A stretch of 64,000 nucleotides of DNA from Diplosphaera chodatii (Eukaryota; Chlorophyta; Trebouxiophyceae; Prasiolales; Stichococcaceae), in NCBI GenBank assembly GCA_032358165.1, contig JAALGY010000039.1:1488001-1552000 (forward strand). The letters run 5' to 3'. Both the position numbers and the translations under genes were made by a program. Positions 23,101 through 34,600 of this stretch are shown piece by piece. A model generated the notes under the pieces. That model was not told the origin of the DNA. It was given only the letters and a program-made list of their open reading frames with translations, and did not search any database. Numbering within the stretch: the first letter of the stretch is position 1; the number at the start of each line of letters is the position of its first letter.

Positions 23101-25390
23101 ACATTTGCAGCGCACATGCAGGGAGCCACCTCCGACCGCCCACGCAGGTTGCACATCGACAAGCGCATCAGGTGCGACCCTTAGTTTTCACCTCAGCTCA
23201 TACACCGCGCTCTGCTCAAGAACTGACTCTGCATCCAGTCGGAGCCACACCAACACGTGAGGCTCTAGGCATGGCAGCGTGCCTGGGTCGATGAGCAGCC
23301 TTGTGTCTGCATCGTCAGGTTGCCAGGCGAAGCGGATCTGGGTTGTCCAATATCTGCAGAGCGGGCAGTCGCGGCAGCCGCCCTGAAGCTAGCGGAGGTT
23401 TGTGTGGCAGCGGCAGCGGCGTTCCAACAGCAGCAGCTGCGGCAGTATGTGCAGGTGAATGGACCTCTGACAGGCAGGGCTTGCAAGATGAGAGCAGGCA
23501 ATGACTGCTGCAGCAGCAATGGCAGAACGGCGTCGCTGCGAAATGGCTGCCGGTGGGCTGGTGCTTGGGCTGGTACCTGAACTGGCTGATACCTTGCAAT
23601 TCTGTGCATCGTCTCTAGTTGGCTGCAACGCTGCACTGCAGGCAGCGGGGCCCGGGGACTGGATTCTGTCGATGCAGGCAGACCTGCCGAGGCACGCCAC
23701 GGCCGCTGCTGCGGTGGTCCTGGTGCACCTGTCGCTCGAGCTGCTGCATCTGGGTGAATCCGGTGACGCCACGACCGTTGACGCACTGTGGCCGCGGGTG
23801 CAGCCGCTGCTGCAGGCGCTGGCTGGCGGCTGCGGCATGGACGAAAGTGTCGCTGCGTTGCTCACAGATGTGAATGGGCTCCTCACGTGAGTCGCAACCT
23901 GCGCGGGCACACCTGTTGCGGGGGGCACGCTGTGTTGCAGCTGTACCTGACCTCACTCACACCTCATGCACAGGAATTCTGTGCGCGTGCACCTGGCTCG
24001 TGCACTATGCTCGTGCACCCTGCTGTCTGTGCATCGCATGTTGATGTGCTCACACTTTGCATGCAGTGATGTTGCTCAGACGATGCGGCCCACGGCCGAG
24101 TGCGGGCGTGGCGACATTGTCACGGGGTTGCTTGATGTGCTGGAGCGGCTGCTGCAGCGCAGGCGCTTGCCGGCAGAATCCCTGGATCCAGCTGGCTGGC
24201 CGTTGCTATGGCAGATGGTGAGAGTGTCACTATCTGCGGCATCTGTTGGTCTGCCCAGCGGGCACCTGCGACCTGCTGTGCGCATGTGCGTCGATAGTGT
24301 AGAGTTCACACACCCTGCCTGCAAGCCCTCAGCTTGGCAATATGTACATCAGATCATCTAGCGCCGGCTGTGCTGCAGACTCAGCTGGAGCTGAGGTCCA
24401 AGGCAAGCCGTCAGCTGCTGGAGGAAGTTGAGCCAGCCATTGCGCGAGTCTCAGCTGCGCTGGACCGGGCCACAGGGAGCACTGCTGCCCAGCTGCCACG
24501 GCAGCAGGAGCACCAACAGCAGCGTCAGCAGCGGCGCCAGCGGCAGCAGCAGCAAGGGAAGGGCAGGGGCCAGCAGCCGCGGCCGGCGGCTGACACCGCT
24601 GCCGCAGCGGTGGCGGCTGAGCGCATGGCAGCACTGCTGCTGCAGGTGGGCAACCTGTCCTGCACTCAGTCATGGTGAAACCCAGCGGTTCCAGCCACCT
24701 GCATTGCAATTGCTCGGTCGAGCGACTGGTGAGTCGGTGAGCCAGTGAAGACAATATGGTGCCGCCGGCGTTCTGTGTAGCTGTGACTCGTGACGCTCGA
24801 CTGCACTGCAGGAAGAAGACGAGGAGCAGCGGCAGCAGGCTGGTAAGGCGGCGCGCAGACAGAAGCGGAGGCAAGCTAGCGCCAACGCCGCGTCCAGTTG
24901 AAACCTTGATACTGCAGCGCTCGCTGCAGAGGCGCAGACATCTGGGACGCTTGCAGCAGGCCTTGCAGCGCCACATGAGTCAGACGCTGGCGAAACTGTA
25001 GGAGCGCAGCCAGCAGCAGGAGACACTGCCAGACAGCTGGACGGCAGCGCAGCTGAGGCGGCTGCTGAGCCTGCTGCCAACCAACATGCCTGGAAGCTAT
25101 GCCCGCTGACAAAGGTATCAACTGCTTTCGATGGGAAGGAAATAAATACCCCCACAGTTCCTGTATTGATCCAAACCCTGGACAATGCTCTTGCACGGCT
25201 TCTGCAGGTCGTTATGGTGGAACCTGCGCTGCTGCCGGCAGACGGTCAGAGCTACGAGCACGCAGCAATCATAGAGTGGCTGCAACGACACGGAACATCG
25301 CCGCTGACGGGGCAGCCCGCAGACGCAGCGACGCTGATGCCCAACTTTTCTCTGCGCAGCCTGCTGCAGGCCCTTGCAAGGAGACACTGA
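20184..25390 (+). CDS. U3: U-box family protein with an in-frame stop before the U-box
   Basis: Exons: 20184-20203, 20339-20473, 20604-20987, 21143-21335, 21468-21644, 21836-21979, 22102-22178, 22353-22541, 22797-22946, 23091-23171, 23319-23454, 23642-23886, 24067-24217, 24379-24645, 24812-25114, 25208-25390; sum 2835 bases, frame-consistent. A TGA at 24899-24901 stops translation at codon 813, 30 codons into exon 15, so the product would be 812 residues without the U-box. The rest of exon 15 and the U-box exon (VVMVEPALLPADGQSYEHAA) stay open and well conserved, which suggests a recent change, readthrough, or a sequence error. Its exon 1 is 20 nt, one codon longer than the others. If translated as is, it would keep the putative substrate-binding part but could not recruit an E2. 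Confidence 0.75.
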
Positions 25391-25520
25391 CAAGGGATTC
25401 TGCCCCGTGAGGGTGGATTAATTTGGTTTGGAATCGCCAGCATGACCTGCGCGATCTCTGCATCGTGTGTAGCAGTACCTGGTTTGCTGACTGTGTACTG
25501 CTCTGGTGCGCTAAATTTCT

Positions 25521-25548
25521 GCACCTGGATCTCAGCATGCAGCAAGTG
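25521..25548 (+). promoter_or_regulatory. distal upstream element of U4
   Basis: Contains GGATCTCAGCATGCAGCAAG, identical over 20 bases to the U5 element; 252 bp before the U4 start at 25773. Confidence 0.4.
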
Positions 25549-25670
25549 AAATTTGCACTACTTACAACACACCATCAACATCACACCACTTGATATCAAT
25601 GACGCGTCAGGCGTGGGCATCTGTCGGCCTGTTGTTGCACCAAATTCTGCTGGCTGCCATGGCAACCATT

Positions 25671-25679
25671 GACGCGCCC
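25671..25679 (+). promoter_or_regulatory. GACGCGCCC element upstream of U4
   Basis: One-base variant of the shared element, 102 bp before the U4 start, next to GGCAACCATT that is also recognisable before U3. Confidence 0.35.
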
Positions 25680-25772
25680 ACTACCACATCTTGGTGATGT
25701 TTCAGAGCAGGTGGAATGCTGATCAGCGCAGTCGTCAGCCACTGACACAGCTGAGGCCGCCACTCTATCGAC

Positions 25773-28700
25773 ATGCCGCCTCGATCAAGGTGCGAGGGCC
25801 TAGCAGATTCTGGTACCTCATGCTGCCGCATGCACGCGCCGAAACGCAACCTGTTCTGCGAATACCAACGCTGCAGATGCGCACGAAAGGCGTTCTGACC
25901 GCCACGTGTAACTGACTGTTTGCAGGCAGACGCGACAAGACAACGTTACCAGCAACAATCCGGGCCATGACGCAGCGCATCTGCTGGAGGTCATCACCGA
26001 CAAGCGGCCCGAGGAAGCGCCGTGGCAGGCTCTCCTGCAGCATCTTATGTCGCAGATCAGGTGCCCGCAATGTCGTCAACCGCTGTGCGATGTGCCGCCC
26101 AACAGGTCTGCAAATGCGGGCATCCGCATTTGCACTGGTCTGCACATGCAACAACGTTCTTGCCATCATCTGCAGAGTGGACCCCGCTGATGGCAAGGAA
26201 GTGCGAGACACGGCCGTCGTGAAGCAGCTGTGCGGGCTGCTGTCTCATGTGGACACAAATCTCTCCGCAGCCGCAGCTTCAGCCACAGCCTCGTTTTATG
26301 CCCCGGAAGAGATCTGCATCCACATCTTTCCCGTGATCGCACGGCACATACGTGACGTCGGCACCGTGCTCGGCAGCCCAGCTGCCGTCGCGCAAATGGT
26401 CGCCACAGGGCCGCCATACGCAGTCGGCCGCCTCACTATCCTGGCAGCTTCCAGCGTCAACATCTTCGATGGCAGACAAGCCATTGCTTCTGCGCTGCTG
26501 CCCGGCCTGATGTCGGCGCTCGTGCTGGCCTGCAAACACCACATTCGAGAGTAAGCCTTGACTGAACTTGAGCGTCACATCCTGCTGTGCGGCCGACCGT
26601 ATGCAATGCACAGCAATACCGCACCTGTGCAGCAGATCTCCCCTGCAGAATGTGCCATGGCCACTTCTGCATGTCCACTGTCTGAAGAGCAGTGCGCTTC
26701 TGCGGTTGCAGCGTCAAGCACAGCATCTGCATCGTCATCTGCGCCAAGCTGGCGCTCACAGCAGCTCAGCTGACGCCGCCAGAGGGCACCGCCGCAGCCG
26801 AGCACCTGTCAAACCCCCGCCTGCAGCACCAGGCGCTGTGCCTGGCTCAGGCGGCGCAGGCCTCCATGGACACAGCGCTTGATGCTGCGCCAGACTTTTC
26901 CGAGGTGGGCGTTCTCCGAGAACTGGTCTGACCCTCCTTTCCTACTCACAACCAATACGGCCGTCACTGATACCGTCGTCATCTCCCCAGGACCAAGTTG
27001 CACATGCGTGTAGAACTGCGGGGCGGCCCCTCAAATCACTGTGCGCGAGGCCAATGCAGTGCTGTGCCAGAGCAGTTCAACAGGTGCAACCTGCATGGTG
27101 CTGCGTAGGAAAGCCAGGAACGAACCTACCAGCTGGCGGGCTTGCTGGCGCACGCCACCACCATGGCGATGGGCGCGCTGCATTATCTGACAGCGCGGGA
27201 GCACAGCTGGTCCGGAGCACAGGCGGATGGGGTGCTCAGCATCTTTGCGAAGGCGCTGTCACACCTTTTCGCCAGCGTCAGTCGCCCGGTGAGATGTCCA
27301 ACGGGCACGTTCACACGCTTGTGGCACGGGCACCGCGTGATGTGTACCTCGCAGCCTGCTGCCTGCGCCAGCACGTGGCTGCACAGTGACATAAACAAAC
27401 TATCTGCTCGCATGCGTGTGCAACCACGCCACGCATCGTCGTGCAATGCCAACAGGCCCCGGGGAGCAGCGCTGTCTCAGTCGGCTGCTGTCAGATGCTG
27501 TGGCTGTGCAGCGGCCATCTGCTGCTTCCCGCTGTCGAACACGGCTCGTCCGACTTCGTCATGGCAGTGGTCGAAGAGGGCATCCAGGTACGGAGTTGTG
27601 TTTCCACAGCTTACTGTCATACTGAGGACCAGGCAACCATGTCATGATTTGTGGGTCGCCCACATCAGGCACAAAAAGTGCTTCACCGCAGCTTGCCCAA
27701 TATGCAGGTGTTAAGGCATTGGGCGCATGAACCAGGATGTCCCGACCGCGACACGCGCCCAATGTTACTGGTAGCTGCCAGGTGACGCCCTGCTTGGCAG
27801 AGCTGCGTCCACTGAACAATGGTGGCAGGACCACCGCGAGCTGTGGTTGGGATTTGCTGTCAGAAAGAAATAAAAGCCTTTGGACCCTACAGAGAAATGC
27901 CACAGAGGCTTCGTGTGACAATTATGTGATGCTGTGCTGCAGGGTCGTCAGAGTTATCCGCAGCACATGTAGAGCAACTGTATCCGATGAGCCGGCGTTC
28001 TTCGCCAGGCGGCTACTTACGGAGAAGGTTCTGCCGCTGCTGGACTCGCGGGAGACGAGCTGGATGCATGGCGCCACCGCATGGCCGCTGCCGCACGCAT
28101 GGCCGCCGGCCGGCAACAAACACGACGCCGCCAATGTCAGCAGGTCAGCACTGCGGGTGCACAAGGCCCCACCTCTGGCGCTTCCATTCGCTCAGTCAAT
28201 CGTGTGACCTCGGGGCCAGCACGACTGTGTGTGCTGCAGGTTGTAGTCTGCTTGGACAGCATGTCCAGGTCCCAAGCACATCATCCGGCTTTCACATCAG
28301 CTGCTCCTACCATGCAGGGATCTGGACGTGACTGTGCTGCTAGCTGATGAGCTGGTCCACATTCTGGCAGCCTTTGTGCACGATACCTTTACAGTGCCGC
28401 TCCCCAACGAGCCCCTGCTGCCGGGTGGAGTTGTGCCGGGCGGCTTTGGGCTCTCTTCCCTAGTCGTCCTTATCGATGCCAGGTGCACCGTTTGCTCTGC
28501 CAGCAAGGATGTTTATGCGTCAATTCCCACATCATGACACCATTCTCCGAGCACTGCAAAAAAAACACACTCTCCTGTTGCTGCGCATACCCAACTGGCT
28601 GACAGCTGCCTGCATTGTGAGCATCGTCAGAGGACACGAGCAGTTTAGGCATACCCTGCAACCTCGCTCAAACCCTCAAGCAAACTGGCAAAGGCACATC

Positions 28701-30317
28701 TGGCATATCTTTAGAATGATGCGTTGGCGCATTGGAAAACTGCAGGGTAGTGGACGCTTTTGCGGCTTTTGTACTTGGGCACAACAGCAATCACCCCCGT
28801 AGGTTTGGCATGAACAGACGTGTCAGGTGCAACACTTTTGCAGTGAACTCGCTCGAGATGCTTGCTCAGCAGATCAGCATGCTGGAAAGCAAGGTCTGAA
28901 TGGGTCCTATGCTTGAAGCCATTTGCGCCAGGTCCTTTCAGTATGTCATGGAGTCACTTGCCAGCTGTGCTGCGGATGTGCGCTCAGGCTGCCAGGCGAA
29001 GCAGATCCAGCGTGCCCAATACTTGCCGAGCGAGTGGGGGCAGCTGCGGCTCTGCGGGTTGGGGAGGCCTGCATCGCAGCGGCGGCAGCGTCTGAGCAGC
29101 AGCTGCGGCAGTCTCTGCAGGCATGCCTCACTCGCAATGTTGCTGTGTGCCTGGCATGCGGGCGTCCTCAGCGTGCCCCAGGGCTGCATGTGATACCTGC
29201 ATGAGATCCCTGGAGGCAGATCTACTGGCTCATCACCACCCTCCACCCGTCGAGCTCCTATCAGTCAAACCTCCAATTGGGTCTGGCGGTGAGATGGCAG
29301 TACAGAGACGGTCCCACTGGGCTGCGCTCGGGGCCAGTAGGCACCAACCATCACATGCAACCCTGGCAAAAGCAGGCCAGCAGGCCACTGGAATTCTGGC
29401 CTCCGGCGCGCTGACCTCCCGCTGTTGCAGGCGGTGGGCGAGCACGAGGGCAGCTCACTACATGCGAATTTCCCTTGGGCCGCATCGCGGGCGGCCGCGG
29501 TGGCGCTGGCGCACCTGAAGCTGGAGCTGCGGGAGCTCGGGGCCACGCGCGCGACGCGGGGGCCGTCGACGTGGCGTGGCGGCGGCTGCAGCCGCTGCTG
29601 CAGGCGCTGGCTGGGGGCCCCGGGGAGGGCGCATCGGCCGCGCAGCTGCTGCAGGACGTCAGTGGCTTGTTCACGTGAGGCGCTGGCCCGTGCCGGCTGC
29701 ACGGCAGGCTGCACTGCGGGGGCGCTGCACCACATGATGACCACATGATGAGGCGGAAACCGCAGCTGTGAAGGCAGACGTCACGATGACGCGTGATTGA
29801 TATGGAATGCATACCGTCCAAATGTGCATGCGCATGCTATGTGTGCAGATGGGCTGCGGAGACGGTTGTGCCGGCCGCCGTGCGCGAGCGCGCCGACATC
29901 GTCGCCGGGCTGTGCGACCTGCTGGAGCGGCTGCTGCGGCGGGAGCCCCTACCAGCGGACCACCTGCGTCCAGCTGGCTGGCGGCTTCTGTGGCGGCAGG
30001 TGGGCATGGTCACGGCGTGTGCTGTTGCTTGGTTCGGACAGCGCACTTGACACCTGTGGCGTGCTTTCTGTTTGCAATGGAGATGGTGCACCGGCGAAGA
30101 TGGCGCCTGTCACACAGCTTGCAAAACTGCAGACTGCCCCGTACGTGCAACAAGTTGCCTAGTATGCTTCAGCCACGGTGCAGACTGTGCGTCAGCTGCG
30201 GGCTAGGGCGAGCCGGCAGCTGCTGGCAGAGGCCGAGCCTGCCCTGGCGCGTGTGGAAGCGGCCATGCAGCAGGCAGTGCAGGAAGCTCAGCCCCAGCAT
30301 TCGGATCCCCAGCAACA

Positions 30318-30354
<37 letters not shown>

Positions 30355-31273
30355 AGGCAGCAGCAGCGACGGAAGGAAACATTACAGCAGCAGCGGCCGG
30401 CTGCTGATGCCACCACTGCAGCGGAGGCAGCTGAGCACATGGCACAGCTGCTGCTGCAGGTGGGGATGCAGCTGACCACCCTGCAGCTAGGCTGCTTTAA
30501 TAGAGCTGCTATGCAGGCGTTGAGGTTCCGCACATACCCTCATCAGCCATGGGGTGCATAACGATTCGCCCTCTCAACTGCAGGAAGAAGATGCGCAGCA
30601 GCAGCAGCAGGCTGCCAAGGCGGCGCGCAAGAAGAAGCGGAGACAGACAGTCGCCAGCGGATCGCCCGACGGGGCTCCCAACGGCGCAGCGGCTGCTGCA
30701 GCGCTGGACGCACATGCAGCAGGCTCCGCAGCAGATGGCACAGCACCAGCGCAGCCTGGCCACAATCGGACCGCAGACGCACAGCCCACAGCAGGAGCCA
30801 CGGCCAGACAGTCAGATGGCAGCGCAGCTGAGGCAGCGGCTGAGCCGGCTGCTGACGGACACGCCTGGATGCTGTGCCCGCTGACACAGGTGCCCCTCGC
30901 GGCTCCTGTGGATTTAATAGGATATCGAGCATGGTTCGTTTGCACATGCTATCCAGATTGCCATCATCTGGATGGTGTGTCCAAATGTTGGTGTGTCCAA
31001 ATGTCACATCAATCGGAGTGACAACTAAAGAGGCCATGACAGTGTCTGCCTGCGGGCCAATTTTTCAGCCTGTTGTGACAGCATCTGCAGGTCGCCATGG
31101 TGGATCCTGTCCTGCTGCCAGCAGATGGCCAGAGCTACGAGCACGCAGCAGTTCTAGAGTGGTTGCAGCAGCACGGTACATCGCCGCTGACCGGGCAGCC
31201 CGCAGACGCAGCGACCCTGATGCCCAACTTTGCGCTGCGCAGCCTGCTGCAGGCCCTTGCGAGGAGACATTGA
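25773..31273 (+). pseudogene. U4: U-box protein gene with a frameshift in exon 12
   Basis: Exons: 25773-25789, 25926-26060, 26176-26550, 26712-26904, 27109-27288, 27456-27587, 27708-27781, 27943-28143, 28318-28482, 28746-28826, 28988-29120, 29431-29674, 29849-29999, 30184-30459, 30584-30889, 31091-31273. Exon 12 is 244 bases where its sister U9 has 242: two extra bases in the CGCGCG run near 29546-29553 shift the frame after ELGATR, so exons 13-16 are out of frame. Removing them would give 947 codons, which shows how recent the lesion is; a sequencing error is possible. Exon 11 ends at a GC (GCATGC) rather than GT donor, and exon 5 uses a TAG acceptor; both are shared with U9. The U-box exon itself (VAMVDPVLLPADGQSYEH) is intact. 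Confidence 0.75.
30310..30354 (+). repeat. CAG/CAA repeat coding for polyglutamine in U4 exon 14
   Basis: About 15 Gln codons in a row, mostly CAG, after the predicted coiled coil. Tract length differs between paralogues, as expected for replication slippage. Confidence 0.9.
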
Positions 31274-31408
31274 TATGGATCTCCTGTGGACATGACTCAT
31301 GTTTCGAGATGGAGTGAGCCAGCATCATTGAACTGCCCATCCCAACCATCGTCTGCACCAGTATCTGATTTGCTGACTCGTGTATTGCTCTGGTGATCTG
31401 AATCTCTG

Positions 31409-31435
31409 CATCTGGATCTCAGCATGCAGCAAGTG
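31409..31435 (+). promoter_or_regulatory. distal upstream element of U5
   Basis: GCATCTGGATCTCAGCATGC then AGCAAGTG, 245 bp before the U5 start at 31654. Confidence 0.4.
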
Positions 31436-31557
31436 GAATCCTCAATGTCATATCAAATGACATCCACACTATTGATATTATGTCGTTACCGCTGCAGCGT
31501 GACCTTCTGCCGGCCTGTTGATTCACGGTTGTTCCGATGGCCAGCATGGCAGCCGTC

Positions 31558-31566
31558 GGCGCGCCC
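31558..31566 (+). promoter_or_regulatory. GGCGCGCCC element upstream of U5
   Basis: Exact match, 96 bp before the U5 start. Confidence 0.4.
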
Positions 31567-31653
31567 ACTGCTGCAACTGAGTGACTTTATCGGGTCAGAG
31601 CTGTCAGCGCAGTTCTCAACCACTGACACAGCTGAGGTCGCTGGCGTAGAGAC

Positions 31654-34600
31654 ATGCCGCCTCGAGCGAGCTGCGAAGCTGAAGCAGATCTCAATGCCTC
31701 ACACTGCCGCATGCATGCGCCGAACCCGCAGCCTGCTTTGCGTTCACCACTGCTGCAGATCCGCAAGGCATTTGTTTGGACAGCCGCATGTGAGTAACTG
31801 ATTGCAGGCAGACGCGAGAACACAACGTCACTCATCAGCACTCCAGCTCTGACGCAGCGCATCTGCTGGGAATTATCAACAACAGGCAGCCCAAGGATGC
31901 GCCGTGGCAGGCTCTTCTGCATCATCTCATGTCTCAGACCAGGTGCCAGCAGAGCTTTGTGATTGTCGTAAGATACGCCGCCCAACAAGACTGCAAATGT
32001 GTGCATCCGGATATGCACCGATCTTCGCATGCTGCAACGGTTGCATCAGTCTCTACAGGATGGACCCCATTTACGGCGATGAAGTGCGGGAAAAAGCCGT
32101 TGTGAAGCAGCTGTGCGGGCTGCTGTCCCATGCGGACATAATATTGGCCTCAGCTGCGGCATCGGCCATAGCCTCATTCTACGCCCCGGAAGACAGCTGC
32201 GTGCACATCTGGCCCGTGGTAGCACGGCACATACGCGACGTTGGCGCCGTGTTCGGCAAGCCAGCGGCTGTGGCGCAGATGGTCGCCACGGGGCCGCCAT
32301 TTGCAGTCGGCCGCCTCACTATCCTGGCAGCTTCGGTCGTCACAACTTATGGCAATCGCAGACATGACACCATCGCTGCCGCATTGCTGCCCGGCCTCAT
32401 GCCGGCGCTGGGGCTGGCCTGCAAATACAGAGAGTGAGCCTCTGCTGGAGTGCTGCAGTTTACTATACGGCGGCAATGTTCACCCCACCGCCCTGTGCTG
32501 CAGCTCTCCCCTGTGATGCGCGCCATGCTTGCTTCTGCTGTCCGTTTACCGGTGTGCTGCTGTGGCTGCAGGGTCAAGTACAGCATCTGCATCGTCAACT
32601 GCGCCGAGCTGGCGCTTGCAGCGGCTCAGCTGCAGCCGGCGGCAGGCACCGCTGCGGCTGAGCAGCTGTCCAGCCCCCGACTGCAGCAGCAGGCGCTGTA
32701 CCTGGCCATGGCAGCACAATCCTGCATGAACAGAATGCTCGACACTGCACAAGCCTGTGACGAGGTGGGCATTCTCGTGCAAGTGTCCTTCGCTCCAGCT
32801 CCAAACTGCAGAGTGATACCGTCATCACGTGACCTCCCGGGTAGCATGTCGCAGGTGTGTGTGGTGTCCTCAAGGGCTGTGGGGCAGCTATCTGACTCGC
32901 TGGTTCCAGCAAGGCTGTCGCAGCGCCGTGCCAAAGCAGTTCTGACCCACTGCTTCAACATGCCCAATGCTGTGCAGGCCGGCAAGACACGGGTTCATCA
33001 GCTGGCGGCGCTGCTGGCAATCGCCACCAGCACGGCGATGGGCACGCTGCACCAGCTGACGAGGCGGCGGCACAGCTGCTCCGGCGCACAGGCGGACGGC
33101 ATGCTCGGCATCTTTGGGCGGGCTCTGTCACACCTTGTCGCCAGCGCCGGCCGCGCGGTGAGGCGTGTGCCAGCACGATGCGCGCAGCTGTGGCACAGGC
33201 GCCGCATGATGGGCTTGTCACAGCCCGCCGGCTGCGCCCTGTAGCTGCAGGGTGGCGACTTAAACGACCGGGTGGCTCGGCAGCATGTGCAAACATGCCA
33301 CACGTCCACCATCAGCCCGTGACCTGAGCTGCACCGCCAACAGGACCCAGAGAGCGGCGCCGTCGTGGCGGGCTGCTGTCAGATGCTGTGGCTGTGCACC
33401 GGCTACCTGCTGCCTGTCGCTGTGGAACACGGCTCGTCCAGCCTTGTGAAGGCAGTAGTCACAGCGTGCATCCAGGTATGTCGCTGTAGGCCTGCGAGAC
33501 ACCCTCACAGCTCTGCTGTGTACATGCATCGCTCGAAGTGCTTGCAGGTACGGGCCGTCTTTCACTGCAGCTTGCCTGCTGTGCAGGTGTTGAGCCACGG
33601 GGCGCAGGAAGCAGTATGTGCCGACCGCGACACACGGGCAATCTTGTTGGTGGCTGCCAGGTGACACCTCCCGCTCAGCATTGCTGTGTCACCCGCTTTC
33701 TGGCATGGAGATCACAGCTCAACCGTATCGCTGACAACATGAACGGCTGGCGCCGACTTTGAGGCGAGGTGCGAAAATGTGCTGCAGGGTCCTCGAAGTT
33801 GCTGGCAGGACAGCGACAGAGCCCTTCACCATTGGCCACGTGGCCATTCCGAGGGCGCTGCTCGTGAACAGGGTGCTGCCGCTGCTAAATTCGGGGCGCG
33901 CGAGCTCGCTGCAGGGTGGGACCGAGTGGCCGCTGGCGCACGCCTGGCCGCCAGTCGGCAGCAAACACGATTACAGCAAGCAGCAGGTCAGCAGGTGAGG
34001 ATTCAGGACACAGGGTTGTGCGAGCCCATGTATCTGCCCGTTGCGTTCTCTTGCATGCTTATGCAGGTGAACATGACAGCTGGGTCGACAGATGCCTGAT
34101 TGTATGTGGAGATGCAGGTTGCTGCATGCCTTGGGTCTACTGACAGCCTAGACCAAGCGTCAACGTCCCAAGCACATCACCAAGCTTGCAAGCCAGCGCA
34201 TTTGGTGTCAGCGTGCAGGGACCTCGACGTGACCGTGCTGCTCGCTGATGAGCTGGTCCGCATACTGGCGGCCTTCGTTCAAAACGCCTTCACGGCGCCG
34301 CTGCCCCAGGAGCCTCGCTTGCCATCTGGGACTGTTCCGGGCGGCTTTGGGCTCTTATCGCTCGTCAATGTGGTCTATGCCAGGTGCGTCATCATCCTCA
34401 AATGGTCTTACGTGCATCAGCGTATCAATGCCTGTCACCCTGTCCAACTACAGACACACTCTCTTTTTGGTGCACACATTCTCTCAACAATCGCTTGCAT
34501 CGGGGTAGTGGCAAGGGCCTCGAGCAACAGTGACCATGATGCTGCAGGGTGGCTGAGGCTTTTGGGGCCTTCATGCTGGGACACGACAGCGGCAAGCCCC

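Noticed and set aside
24890..24925. A mini-intron in U3 removing the TGA
   Set aside because: The only GT-AG pair around it is about 24 bp apart, far shorter than any other intron in the window.
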